NCBI GenBank assembly: GCA_026018925.1
Contig: JAKSZU010000026.1
Location: 14,251,127-14,315,126 of the forward strand
From: Tupaia tana
Lineage: Eukaryota; Chordata; Mammalia; Scandentia; Tupaiidae
Direction: 5' to 3'
DNA length: 64,000 nucleotides
Shown: positions 20,935 to 31,291 of the stretch, in pieces
Position numbering within the stretch: the stretch's first letter is position 1
Layout: each line of letters begins with the position of its first letter
Program-made: the position numbers and the translations under genes
The notes under the pieces: model-generated
Databases searched by the model: none
What the model saw: the letters and a program-made list of their open reading frames with translations, nothing else
Told to the model about the DNA's origin: nothing

Positions 20935-21172
20935 TTTTTGTTTTTAAGAGATTTTTGCTATAGGATGCATGTACTCACCAGAGAGAGAAACAGAAGGCAA
21001 GAAATCACCCTCGAAGGGGTATGGCCATGCTGCAATCCCTTCTCCTCCATTCTCCTCTCAGGATTTTGGGTATGCACATAAATATTCCTGGCGTGAGTTT
21101 TAAGCCACCGGATCCAGGACTCAAACCGCAGTCAACTCCAACAATGTAACCATTATGCCATCTGCTGGTCCC
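20935..21172 (-). mobile_element. SINE L, intermediate (outer of a pair)
   Basis: TTTTTGCTATAGGATGC, head ATGCCATCTGCTGGTCCCC with a CTCF-like core at 21156-21168. TSD CATACTGGTTTT at 20636-20647 and 21173-21184 brackets both SINEs. Confidence 0.93.
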
Positions 21173-21339
21173 CATACTGGTTTTAAAATATTATGAAGAA
21201 AGAACCCTTTTATATTCCCATCGGTGTCAACATCTGGCACACCAAGAGTGGCCTTACACGCTCACCCAGCAGTGGTTTGAAGGAGGATATAGCCTTCCAT
21301 GGTGGTGCCATGGGAACTTTTAGAGGGGCATAATGGACA

Positions 21340-21570
21340 ACGGACAACAGACATCTGGATCCAGATGCCAGGATACAAATTCCAGCTCTGTCACTTACTA
21401 TTATGCATTCATGTGACCTCCCCTTTCCTTACCTGTAAAAGGGGCTACTATAGCATGTATGTATGTATGTATGTATGTATATATGATGTATGTGTGTGTG
21501 ATAGAATCACTGTCAAGACTAAGTGAGCTAATAAATACGAAATATTTAGATCAGTTTAGGCATATGAACA
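21340..21570 (+). mobile_element. MIR with internal (GTAT)n
   Basis: ATACAAATTCCAGCTCTGTC, ACCTCCCCTTTCCTTACC, TGTAAAAGGGGCTACTATA, then a (GTAT)n microsatellite at 21455-21482 and AAGTGAGCTAATAAATACG. Confidence 0.8.
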
Positions 21571-22257
21571 GCTATACATAATTGGGTGTTATTATCATTA
21601 CAATGAATCAATGATTGGTGTTCACCCATAGGTTCCTAGTAGTCATACAGAGCCTGACTCTCAGCAGATGATACAAAGTGACCAAAGGAATGTATGAACA
21701 GACACAGATAAAGGCTGAAAATACTGTGGATTATAACATTCAACCCTTTGTTTGGCCACGTGGAAAGTACAGAGGAGTATTTATGCTTATCTGCATGCCC
21801 CTAACCACTGTACTACATAGTCTCTCAAAACACAAACCAAAAATACGTTGTCCAGGTGTAGCCACGGCACTTATCAGTGTAAAAGAACGAATACCGTCCA
21901 CATTAGCCTTGCACAGACTTATCTTGATGACCAAGTGTTCTTACCCCTTCTTGTAGACATTTAAAAAGGAGAATGAAAGAGGAGGCACAGATGAGAAAAG
22001 GAATAGGACAGGACAATAAAAGCAGACAGAAATGAACATGTACCAATACACAGTAGATCCTTAATATTTGTTGAGTGGGTGGATGGATGGATGAATCCTC
22101 ATTCTGCCCCCATTTCAGATTTCAAATCAACACAGATTTCCAGAGAGGAAGTAATCAGTCACCTTGGTTCACTCTTTGTTTAAATCAATAGTTTCCTTAG
22201 GAGGAGATACGAGAACACAGTAATATCCATTGTCTGTCTATTCTCTTGTGTGTAAAG
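21571..22257. other. Unique DNA
   Basis: No gene recognised. 21678-21956 is open but AT-rich, with a reverse-strand shadow. A GGATG run occurs near 22080. Confidence 0.4.
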
Positions 22258-22403
22258 GGCTCTTCAAAAAAACTCACAGAAATGTGTATTATGAAAAAAA
22301 AAAAAAACTATGCATGAACTTTCTCTTTTTTTGCACAAAAATAAACTAGTACCTGAATTCCATTTTTCCATAAACTTTTTAGAAATTCCCTCATACCTTT
22401 TCA
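22258..22403 (+). mobile_element. Mariner-like MITE, copy 1
   Basis: Short palindrome-ended element. Left end GGGCTCTTCAAAAAAACTCA, core TATTATGAAAAA and AACTATGCATG, TTTTTTGCACAAAAATAAAC, then CATTTTTCCATAAACTTTTT. Ends are imperfect inverted repeats of each other. Shares its interior with 63533-63672. No transposase. Mariner assignment is from TIR style and is tentative. Confidence 0.65.
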
Positions 22404-22509
22404 GGCTTCTTTTTAGCCAAAGCAAGTCACAAGACCAACACAAACTCAAAGGATAGGGAAATACTCTCCACCTCTTTTATGAGAGAAACTGTAAAAGTTA
22501 TGGAAATAA

Positions 22510-22900
22510 GAGGGGCACTATGAGCGGAACGATGTCTCTCTCAAAATTTTTATGTGGAAGTCCTAACTCCCAGAACCTCGGAACATGTCATTATTAGAAG
22601 ATAAGGACTTTATACAGGTAACCAAAATTAAGATGAGGTCATTAGAGTGAACTCTAATCCAGTATGACTGGTGTCCTTATAAGAAAGGGAAGTTTGGGGA
22701 CAGACACACACAGAAGGGAGGTGATACAAAACACAGAGATGTCCATCTCCCAGTCAAGGAGAGGGGCCTGAACAGATCCTTCCCTCAGGGCCTGAAGAAG
22801 GGGCCAACCTGCCAATACCTTGATCTCAGAGTTCCAACCTCTGGAACACTCAGATAACAAACTTCTGTTGTTTAATCCACTCAATCAGTGCTACTTTGTC
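22510..22900 (+). mobile_element. MaLR/MLT1-type LTR remnant
   Basis: GTCCTAACTCCCAGAACC, TTAAGATGAGGTCATTAG, GACTGGTGTCCTTATAAG, ACCTTGATCTCAGAGTTCC and AACTTCTGTTGTTTAA occur in LTR order. Same family as 40105-41058. No internal retroviral genes. Confidence 0.8.
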
Positions 22901-22929
22901 AAGGCACCTGCAAGGGGTAAAGAATTAAG

Positions 22930-23070
22930 ATATTACTACAATTGGTTCTCAATATTCTATTTTACAAGTGAGGAAATTTGAAGCTCAGAGAAACCAAGTC
23001 ACTGTATGGTCCAAGGAGACAACAGCTAAGGAGTGTCAGAACTGGGAGTAGAATGGGGATCTCTCTGTCA
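22930..23070 (-). mobile_element. MIR
   Basis: Reversed MIR: ATTTTACAAGTGAGGAAATTTG, AGCTCAGAGAAACCAAGTCAC, CAACAGCTAAGGAGTGTCAG. Confidence 0.7.
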
Positions 23071-23454
23071 TTTTACCCCACAGTCCTTTGTCCTTCCTTA
23101 GGTGGTTTCCTACAGGGAGGTAATGGCACATACAGGACCCCATTCATTCCCAACAAGGCAATTCTGTGCCTGTTGCTTCAAAGCCTCTGTTTTACAGTCC
23201 CTAACGATCTAGTAATTGTGTTTATGGCTTTCCAATGAAGTGTGCAGGACTCTGATGGCTGTCACTGGTTTCTTGAGGGCTTTTATTTGATCTGAGACTG
23301 TGCAGGGATTCTGATAAAATAAAAAGGCGTATGTGACAAAAAAGAAAAAATTCAGGTCAAACCTTACTTTTCAAAATGGGTTTTCACTAACCTCTCTGTA
23401 TACTGTATACCTAAGTCTCTTCCACTGACTACACTTGCACTGAACATACTCAAT
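23071..23454. other. Unique DNA
   Basis: Nothing recognised. Confidence 0.4.
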
Positions 23455-23918
23455 TATTTTTTTAAATAATTATTTATGTATTTAATCTTCTTTGTTATTA
23501 CTATCTTTTTTTTTTTTTTCTTTTGGAGAGGTTTTTGCTATAGGGCACACTCGCTTGCCAGGAAGACAGAGAGAGACAGAGAGACAGAAAGTGAGAAATC
23601 ATCCCCCAGGGGGGATAGCCATACCACAATCCCTTCTCCTCCATTCTCCTCTCAGGATCTTGGGCACACATGCATATGCGCCCGGCATGACTTTAAACCA
23701 CCAAGTCTGGGACTTGAACTACAGTTGACTATATGGGAGTCTAGCGACATAGCCATTACACTAACTGCTGGTCCCGATTATTGTCTTTTAATTTGACTAG
23801 AGAGAAAAAGAGAGAGAAAAGGAAAGTGAGAAAGCAAGCCACCAGGCCCAGGACTCAAACCAGGGTTAACCATGTGGAAGTCCAGCACCCCAACCATCAC
23901 ACCTCCTGCCGGACCTCA
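23455..23918 (-). mobile_element. SINE S, split by a younger SINE L
   Basis: The AT-rich S tail (23455-23506) and the S body with head (23776-23918, ending ACACCTCCTGCCGGACC) are separated by the L copy at 23507-23775. Joining text is TTATTACTATCTTTT / ATTATTGTCTTTT. Confidence 0.85.
23507..23775 (-). mobile_element. SINE L, young, nested in SINE S
   Basis: Poly(T), TTTTTGCTATAGGGC, hairpin ATCCCCCAGGGGGGAT, head ATTACACTAACTGCTGGTCCC. Diverged TSD around ATTATT(A)CTATCTTTT. Confidence 0.93.
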
Positions 23919-24569
23919 TAATCAACTACTCCAAAGCCACTGAAGTGATTTCTTGGACAGAACGGAATGAATGGAAAATAATTAGATCATTAACTCATGT
24001 ATTGTTAGGGTTCTCACGAGAAACAGAACCAATAGGAAATATACATGCACACGTGTACATACACATGCACACACTCCACACTTAATAACCGAATTTCATT
24101 CCTACCACTAGTTCCTTAAGCAAACTGGTCAATAAGCAAGGAGCTTACAAGCGGATGTCTCACGGAGTCACAGGGTATGTGTTTTTCAATAGATACTGCA
24201 TGAGGCCACACTAGAATAACGTCATTTCATCCATATAGAAAGCGGCAAGATACACCACAATGCAATAATCTAAATCCAGCATAACTCTTTTTGTTGATTC
24301 AGAATATTGTGATTGCAAATGCTTCTACAGTGAATATTATTCCAACTATGGAAATGAGACAAAGAATGAGAAAGGGGTTTCTGAATTCACACAGGCTGAG
24401 AAAAGGGAGTCTCCACACTGGAGAACTAGTCGTAAGTCCAAGTGGTCATTACACAGATTGTTCAGTGAGGAGTGGCACGTGTGTATGTGTATATATAGTA
24501 GTATATATATTTAATAGTATAGTAGGCATATGTATATGTATGTATGTATGTGTGTGGACAGATAAATAC
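23919..24569. other. Unique DNA with small TA/TG repeats
   Basis: Short TGTATATATAGTAG and TATGTATGTATG runs at 24485-24555. No gene recognised. Confidence 0.4.
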
Positions 24570-25175
24570 ATGTGCTTACTATGTGCTAAGCCCTATTATA
24601 GGCCCTGGGAGATAGACATAACTGAGACGCAATAAGTGAATACAAGAAGTTTTATGTCTCAGAGCCAGTTGGTGGCATGGTGAAGGTGCTGGACACCCAC
24701 ATGGCCGACTGCGGTTTGAGTCCCAGATCTGGCGGTTTGCTATCTCACTTTCCCTTTCTCTCTCTTACTGGCCCAATTTAAAAAATAGTAATAATAACAA
24801 ATGGAATTAAGTAAGTAATTATTTGTTAAAAGTTTGCTGTCTCCTGTTTATTTCATATTCACCCGTCAAATACTAATGTTGAGCATCTACTGAGCACTCT
24901 TGCCCTAAGATCACTGAGGATGTTGAGACGAACAAGATGAATATAGACACTGCGCTCCTGGAGTTTGCAGGTGAGTGGATGAGACAGGTGTTAGATAACT
25001 CATGGCACAACTAAGCCAAGATGATTGTGATGAGTTGCAAAGGAAAGCAGAAGTTGTTAAGCAAGGGCTGTATAATGGGAAGACCTGATGCGTTTTTAAG
25101 TGTTGGATCCAGAAAGACCATGCTTGAGAAATGAAGCTGAGGTATGAAGGAGCAGTCAGGATGAGGCAGGCAAAG
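24570..25175 (-). mobile_element. L2, interrupted
   Basis: Reversed L2 3' end: CTTACTATGTGCTAAGCCC (24575) and again GAGCATCTACTGAGCACTC (24880), TGAGACGAACAAGATGAA, CTCCTGGAGTTTGCAG. A SINE S at 24663-24805 splits it. Confidence 0.7.
24663..24805 (+). mobile_element. SINE S
   Basis: Head GAGCCAGTTGGTGGCATGG, B box GGTTTGAGTCCC, TTTCCCTTTCTCTCTC, GGCCCAATTTAAAAA. Lacks the usual AAATAAATA tail. Confidence 0.87.
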
Positions 25176-25541
25176 ACAGTGAGAACTTGTGAGAAAGACA
25201 AAAGCTACCGTGACGCCAGGGCCTCTGGCCTGGTACCATCACCCTGGCTTTGGTGTTGCTATGAGACCACCTGCTGGCATTCACAGCCCGGGTTTGGTGT
25301 TCTCTGTTGAACATAAACAATTTCATAGGACACTCATATCTGACAAGGCCACTCTGACACCAGACTGGAGTAAGACAACGAGCACATCTGAGCACAGACA
25401 AAACACCAACACTGTCCAAACCACAGAAATGACCAACTAGCCTTTGTTCTGCCTCATATAAGTGGATGTTGCTTCCTTACCAATTACAGCTTGGCCCCAG
25501 TCTGGTCTATCAAGCTCTATTAAAATAAGCTCTATTAAGAC
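25176..25541. other. Unique DNA
   Basis: A local duplication (AAGCTCTATTAA twice, 25511-25540) sits just before the 7S SINE. No gene seen. Confidence 0.4.
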
Positions 25542-25830
25542 AGCCAGGCTCAGCCATTAAGCAAGTGCTGCTAAGACACTGTGCTCCCTGGGACAACATG
25601 GGAGGCACCAGGCCAGCCTAAAGCTGGGTATGGCACTGCTCGCCTATAATCCCAGCAACTCTGAAAGACTGAAGCGGGTCGACTGCAAACTAGAAGCTGG
25701 CCTGGTAAGACAGAGAGACCTCATCTAAAAAAGTGCCAGGTGTGGTGGTTATGCACCTGTAGTCTAAGGTAGGAGGTTGAGCCAGAAGGATTTCAACATT
25801 GTGAAATACTGTCTTTGAAAAAAGAAAAGA
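25542..25830 (+). mobile_element. SINE 7S, heterotrimer tRNA-7SL-7SL
   Basis: Three modules in order: tRNA-like head (25542-25622), a 7SL monomer (GCTGGGTATGGCACTGC ... CCTATAATCCCAGCAAC ... GACCTCATCTAAAAAA, 25625-25732), and a second 7SL monomer (GCCAGGTGTGGTGGTTATG, AGGAGGTTGAGCCAG, 25733-25830). Alu-like internal dimer behind a tRNA head. Confidence 0.8.
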
Positions 25831-26095
25831 GCCCAATCTTAGAGATATTCTTACTTCCTGCCAGTAACTAATCCAGAGCAAAGCCAGTTTCCCCAAATTT
25901 CCCAAAATCCAGGTCCTATAATAAATCCTCCCTAACTCCATTTCATTAAGATGCTCCACAGTTCCCATGGCACCTGCTCTCCCTTGCTGCACTGCATAGT
26001 AATCCCAATTTGTTCAACTGCCAGTGTGTTTCTAGTGGTCTCTTATTGAAGGGCACTGACACTGGCCAATTCTCTTGAGAGATCTGAAGAAGCCA

Positions 26096-26340
26096 GAGCT
26101 GGTCAGTGGTTCAGCAGTAACATGCAGCTGAAGCAGCTGGAACCATATGGAAGCTTGTGGGTTCAGTTTCCCAGTCGACCTAAACACACTGGGTGCACCC
26201 ACTATCCTGGCTGACTGGGGGGAGGGTAGCCTATGGTGTGAAACCCTGTTGAAGGTGCTTGTCTTTCTCTTTCCTTCTATCTCCACTCTCACGACAGAAA
26301 TAAAGAAACTTAAAAAGAGAGAGAGAGAGAGAGAGACAGA
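26096..26340 (+). mobile_element. SINE T3
   Basis: Head AGAGCTGGTCAGTGGTTC, body CACTGGGTGCACCCACTATC, then GTGTGAAACCCTGTTGAAGG and AGAAATAAAGAAAC, with a (GA)n tail at 26317-26336. Confidence 0.88.
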
Positions 26341-26373
26341 TATCTGGGCCCCTCCATACTACAGTGGGCTTAA

Positions 26374-26620
26374 GGACTATGCATAGGGAGCCAGATCCCA
26401 CATGGCTGACTGCAGTTCGAATCCGGCCCTAGTGACTTGAAAAACACACCAGGCACATGTGCATGTGTGTCCACAATCCTGACAGGATGAAGAAATAAAG
26501 AAAAAGGGATTGTGGTGCGATCATACCCCACGGGGGTGAGGGTTCTCCTGCTCTTTCTCGCTCTCTCTGTCTCTCTCTCTCTCTGGTGAATGCATGTGCC
26601 CTCAGGTAATTAAGAAAACA
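26374..26620 (+). mobile_element. SINE L, variant with CCTCAGGTAATTAA end
   Basis: Head partly lost (GGGAGCCAGATCCCACATGG), B box AGTTCGAATCC, and a CATGTGCCCTCAGGTAATTAA 3' end typical of the variant. Confidence 0.85.
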
Positions 26621-27079
26621 TAAAAGAAATCCAAAGAAGCCAAACCATCCTCCAAAAGCATTTCTAAATTTAAAGAGGCAAGAAAAATTATTATTTGAAT
26701 ATATGATTAATATTTATCCTGGCTAAATGGTTATTTGTTTTATGGTAAATTTAAGATGGAATTGTGTTTCTATGTGCATATACAATACTTTCACAGTACA
26801 TTGAGAACTGTTTATAATTAATGAGTCTAGTATATCTTTATTTATATTTGAAGTACAATTTATTATCTTAAATAATTATAGGCTTAGAGTTTTTAATACC
26901 TTTGATTTTTGGCACTCTTCCAATTGTCACATCTATTCAGAGTCCCAACCTACGTTACTAATTGATTTGGGAGCCTTCAGAGTGCCTTTACACCTCCAGC
27001 ATCTTGACCTTATTTGATCAAAACAGAACTCATTACTCCCTCTTAAGAATCTGGCTACCTGGCAATTTAGAAGAACTTA
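26621..27079. other. AT-rich unique DNA
   Basis: No recognisable gene or repeat. Confidence 0.4.
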
Positions 27080-27830
27080 TCAAAATTTTAAATGTGCTTA
27101 ACCTTTGATCCAGAACTGCTATTCTGAACATTTTATCCTATAAACTCACTGGCACAACAATCCAAAGATACACAAAGTCATTCTGTACTTTGTAGATAAT
27201 AACAGAAAGAAAAGAACAACAACAAAAAAAAACAGGCAACTTGAACTTCCATCAAAATCAGTTGGCTAGATAAATCTTAACATAGCCACACTGTGGAATA
27301 CTATACAGTTATTAAAAATGGTATCGGGACCAGCAGTTAGCTTAATGGCTATGTCGCTGGACTCCCACGTAGTTGACCGTGGTTCGAGTCCTGGACCCGG
27401 TAGCTTAAACTCATGCCGGGCACATGTGCGTGAGTACCCAAGATTCCAAGAGGAGAATGAAGAAGAAAGGATTGTGGCGTGGCCATCCCCCCCGGGGGGT
27501 GATTTCTCACTTTCTATCTCTCTGTCTCTCTCTCTCTGTTTTTCTGGTGAGTGCACGTGCCCTATAGCAAAAACTTCTCCCCCCCCCCCAAAAAAAAAGG
27601 TATCATAAACATTAATGAATTATTTTGAGAAGAGTTATGCAATATATTGTGTGGGGGGGGAAGTACACAACATGATTCAAGATTAACGAGCATGTGTAAA
27701 CACACACAAAGATTCTTGAAAAAAACGTACTTTTATGCCATAGATAAAAGTAGGCATACACACACATATATTTGAGGGGACGCATATTTTTTTATGTCAT
27801 AGATAAAAGTACATTACTTCCGGGGATTTT
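27080..27830 (+). mobile_element. L1/HAL1-type 3' remnant, split by a SINE
   Basis: TTGATCCAGAACTGCTATTC and ACACTGTGGAATACTATAC, then a SINE, then ATTATTTTGAGAAGAGTTATG. Beyond it a 21-bp unit (with CATAGATAAAAGTA) occurs twice, near 27732 and 27791. Confidence 0.65.
27326..27598 (+). mobile_element. SINE L, young, C11 tail variant
   Basis: Head GGGACCAGCAGTTAGCTTAATGG, B box GGTTCGAGTCC, hairpin CCCCCCCGGGGGGTG. Eleven C's precede the A tail. Short TSD GGTATC at 27320-27325 and 27599-27604. Confidence 0.94.
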
Positions 27831-28080
27831 TCTTTTTTTCAGATTGAGATTTTTTGCTATAGGGTGTATGCACTCACAGGAGTGACAGAGCTAGAAAGTG
27901 AGAAATCACCCCCCAGGGGGGATGGCCACATTGCAGTCCCTTCTCCCATTCTCCTTGCAGGATTTTGGGCATGCGTGCATACACGCCCAGTGTGAGTTTC
28001 AAGCCGCCAGTCTGGGACTCAAGGCGTGGTCAGCCACGTGGGAATCCAGCGACATAACCATTGTTCCATCCGCTGGTCCC
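27831..28080 (-). mobile_element. SINE L, intermediate
   Basis: TTTTTTGCTATAGGGTG, hairpin CACCCCCCAGGGGGGATG, head TTGTTCCATCCGCTGGTCCC. Confidence 0.92.
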
Positions 28081-28239
28081 AATTTCCATACCTTTAAATC
28101 CTTGTTCATGCTGGTTCTCTTTCTCCTTTCCAACATCCTTTTTTAACGTTCCCATCTTTTAAAATACAAAGCTTTTGACTTACGTTCAACATTATAAATG
28201 CTTCTTTTCAAAGTACAGAAAAGTAACCTGGCATGACTG

Positions 28240-28430
28240 GAAAGTACACAGTTGTTGAGCCAGACCACCTGGGCTCTCGACTACCATTTACCGGTTCTGT
28301 GACATTGGGTGAGTCACTTCACTACTCTGGAGATAAAAATAAACCCAACCTCAGAAGCCACTACTTGCATAGCATAGAGTACTAGAAATACTTGAAAATA
28401 TTATTGTTATTATTATAATTACTGGACTCT
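28240..28430 (+). mobile_element. MIR
   Basis: GAGCCAGACCACCTGGGC, CTGTGACATTGGGTGAGTCAC and CTTGCATAGCATAGAG in MIR order. Confidence 0.8.
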
Positions 28431-29199
28431 ATGACAGTATTATCTTCTGTTACTGTTGATGCAAATAAGGCTTTTGCTCTTAAACTAAATGCTCCTTTCT
28501 CAAAACTGCTGGGCTTTTCAAGCTCCTGGGGCTGCTTTTCACACTGCTTGGCCTAATTCTCTATGAAAAATGGGTAAGATCTTAGCTTTCTGGCCTTATT
28601 TTCTATAAGAAATGGTTAAGATCTTAAGCTCTGATACCACATGTCTTGCACTCAAGACCTTGATTCTTGTCTTGGTCAGTGCACAGAGTACTTTTTGACT
28701 TAGGTAGTACCCATCTGCATGACCAACTTAGTCTGACATTGTAGGGCTTTGGCAAAGATGACACACCCCCTGGAATGTTATTTTTTTTTTCTCTTTACCT
28801 TATTAGTTCAGAAGGGATTATTGCAATCCTATGAATGGTCTTTGATTATTTATGATTTACTCAACAGGAACAAATCAGTGACCAAACATCTGCGATCAGG
28901 CAGGAAATGGCTACATATCTACTTCCTATATTTCCCCAAAGTCTTTCCAGGCATCAGCTTCTTTCTTTGACTAGTGCAGGGAAAGTAATATTATCTATCA
29001 ATCATAATCATGACATTTTTACTTCCCAAGGTATGCTACAATGACTCCCTGATTTGTGCACACACACAAACATGAACACTCACAGACCTGCCAATCCTGT
29101 TAGTTCTAGACACTATGGAGTCACTCACATTTCCCCCTAACTTGACTCCTTCTATATACAACACCTCTGAACACACTGACCTTAAGAATTCTTCTTCCC
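28431..29199. other. Unclassified DNA with a 42-bp tandem duplication
   Basis: 28550-28587 and 28592-28630 are diverged copies (GGCCT, ATTNTCTAT, GGTAAGATCTTA). Nothing else recognised. Confidence 0.45.
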
Positions 29200-29469
29200 A
29201 GGGGACTAGCAGATGGAGTAATGGTTATGTGGCTGTACTCCCATGTGGTCGACTGCAGTTTGAGTTCCAGACCCGGCAGCTTGAAACTCATGCCTGGTGC
29301 ATGTGCACGCATGGCCAAAATTCTGAGAGAAGAATGGAGGAGAGGGGACTGTAGCATGGCCACCTCCCACAGGGAGTGATTTCTCGCTTTTTGTCTCTTT
29401 CTCTGTCTCTCTGGCGAGCTCACGTGCCCTATAGCAAAAATCTCTTTTACAAAAAAAAAGAAAAAAAAA
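29200..29469 (+). mobile_element. SINE L, intermediate
   Basis: Head GGGGACTAGCAGATGGAGTAA, B box AGTTTGAGTTCC, CCCTATAGCAAAAATC. TSD-like AATTCTTCT on both sides (29188, 29469). Confidence 0.92.
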
Positions 29470-29528
29470 TTCTTCTGTTCTTCTTCCTCTCCTTGTGGTA
29501 AATAAAATAATAATAATAGCTGCCTTTT

Positions 29529-29774
29529 TTTTTTCAGAGAGAGAGAGATTTTTGCTATAGGGCACGTGTGCTCACCAAAGAAAAAGAGAGAGATAAAGTG
29601 AGAAATCACTTCCTGGAGTGATGGCCATGCCCAATCCCTTTCCCTCCATTTCTCCTCTTGGGATTTTGGGTACACATGCCCAACACGATTTTCAAACTGC
29701 CGGGTCCAGGGCTCGAACTGTGGTTGGCCATGTGAGAGTCCAGCACCTTAACCACTACAACATCAGTTAGTCCC
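29529..29774 (-). mobile_element. SINE L, old
   Basis: TTTTTGCTATAGGGCACG, GGTCCAGGGCTCGAACTG (B box), head CTACAACATCAGTTAGTCCC. TSD TAATAAT(AGC)TGCCTTTT / TAATAATTGCCTTTT. Confidence 0.9.
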
Positions 29775-29789
29775 TAATAATTGCCTTTT

Positions 29790-29900
29790 AAGGAACATTT
29801 ATCTTCTAGACATTATGCTAAACACTCTCTCATGTCCACATCACACAATTCTGTAATGCAAGTACTTTTCCCATTTTAAAAATAAGGAACATGCATGATG
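29790..29900 (-). mobile_element. MIR-like remnant
   Basis: TAGACATTATGCTAAACACTC and ATGTCCACATCACACAATTC, then CCATTTTAAAAATAAGGAAC. Confidence 0.5.
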
Positions 29901-29999
29901 TCTTGTTCACCACAAACTATATAACAAGAAGTTATAAGTGCTCATATAAGTGCTCAACAAGCATTTACTGAATAAATTATTTAATGATGGCACACACCA

Positions 30000-30150
30000 C
30001 TTTCTATATTTACTTGTAGATGTCTATGTGTCATTAACCTTGCTAAATTAAGTACAAATTCCTCAAGGGTAAGATTTATCTTTGCATTTCCTATACTTAG
30101 CACAATGCCTGCCACACAATGGACACTTGAAGACATTTAAAGAATCAATC
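30000..30150 (+). mobile_element. L2 3' end
   Basis: TACAAATTCCTCAAGGGTAAG, TATACTTAGCACAATGCCTG and CACACAATGGACACTTGAAG follow the L2 3' consensus. Confidence 0.7.
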
Positions 30151-30189
30151 GTTAAATGACTGTCCCCTTCATACAGAGTGTGATATTCT

Positions 30190-30650
30190 CTTGCGAAGAG
30201 TCATTCAATGGCTATCTAGATCCCTAGGCTAAAGCCCAGACTATTTATCATGGCCTACAAGGACCCACTCACACTTGCGTTTATCTTTTGTCACTTAGAG
30301 GTCAAGTGACACTAAACTTTGTACTCTTCAAATTCAGGGTAAAGGGAAAGGATCAGAGCCTTACTCCCTGACTCGGGGGCCTTTTACCTCACCCATTCTC
30401 ACCTGCTCCCAACCCCACTGCTTTGCTTTTCACCTGGTTCATCTCCTCGTGAAGCCTTTCTTGACCCTCCTGTAGGTTAATTCCCCTCAAAGAGCTATCA
30501 CTGTACCCTGTACTTCTGCCTTGTAATGCTTCTCATGAGGTTAAACCAAGAACTATTTTTTTTTTAACCAAGAACTATTTTTGTGTTTCATCTGTCTACT
30601 GTTTATCTTTTTCATTCAACTATAAGATATCATGCTATCTGTTTTGCCTT
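30190..30650 (+). mobile_element. L2 3' region
   Basis: ATGGCCTACAAGGACCCAC, CTCACCTGCTCCCAACCCC, GAAGCCTTTCTTGACCCTC and TGTACTTCTGCCTTGTAATG in L2 order. Confidence 0.75.
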
Positions 30651-30992
30651 TTCACAACAGACCTAGTTTATCTAGCCCAGAAGTAGGAAACCGATAGCCC
30701 ATGCATGTTTTCAGGCCCATCCTCCAAAATGTAAATTTATTATAAAACTTATAGTATACATATTTCATAAAAATAATCTGGATGTCTGGCTTCTTTTGGG
30801 AAAAAAAAAAAAACAATCCAAGATCTGGAAATGTCACATCCATCAGTCAGGACAGGCAAGAACTGCTACAAGAACAACCTCAAAGTCTCAGCTTGATTCT
30901 CACTCAACACTATACGTCCACTGTATCAACAGAAGGCCGTGGCTCAACTCCCTGCCTCAGTTCTACCTAGAACATTAAAAGCCACCATGGCC

Positions 30993-31272
30993 AGGGAACC
31001 AGCAGTTAGCGTAATGGCTATGTCGCTGGACTCCCACGTAGTCGACCGCGGTTCGTGTCCCAGACCCGGTGGCTTAAAACTCACGCCAGGCGCGTGTGCA
31101 TGCGTGCCCAAGATCCCAAGAGGAGAATGGAGGAGAAGGGATTGCAGCGTGACCATCCCCCCCCTGGGGGGGTGATTTCTCGCTTTCTGTCTCTCTGTCT
31201 CTCTCTGTCTTTCTGGCGAGCGCACGCGCCCTATAGCGAAAACCTCTCAAAAAAAAAAAAAAAAAAAAAGAA
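30993..31272 (+). mobile_element. SINE L, young, near-consensus
   Basis: Head CAGTTAGCGTAATGG, B box GGTTCGTGTCC, hairpin with seven C's and seven G's, CCCTATAGCGAAAACC. TSD AAAAGCCACCATGGCC at 30977-30992, one mismatch at 31276-31291. Confidence 0.96.
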
Positions 31273-31291
31273 AGAAAAAGCCACCGTGGCC

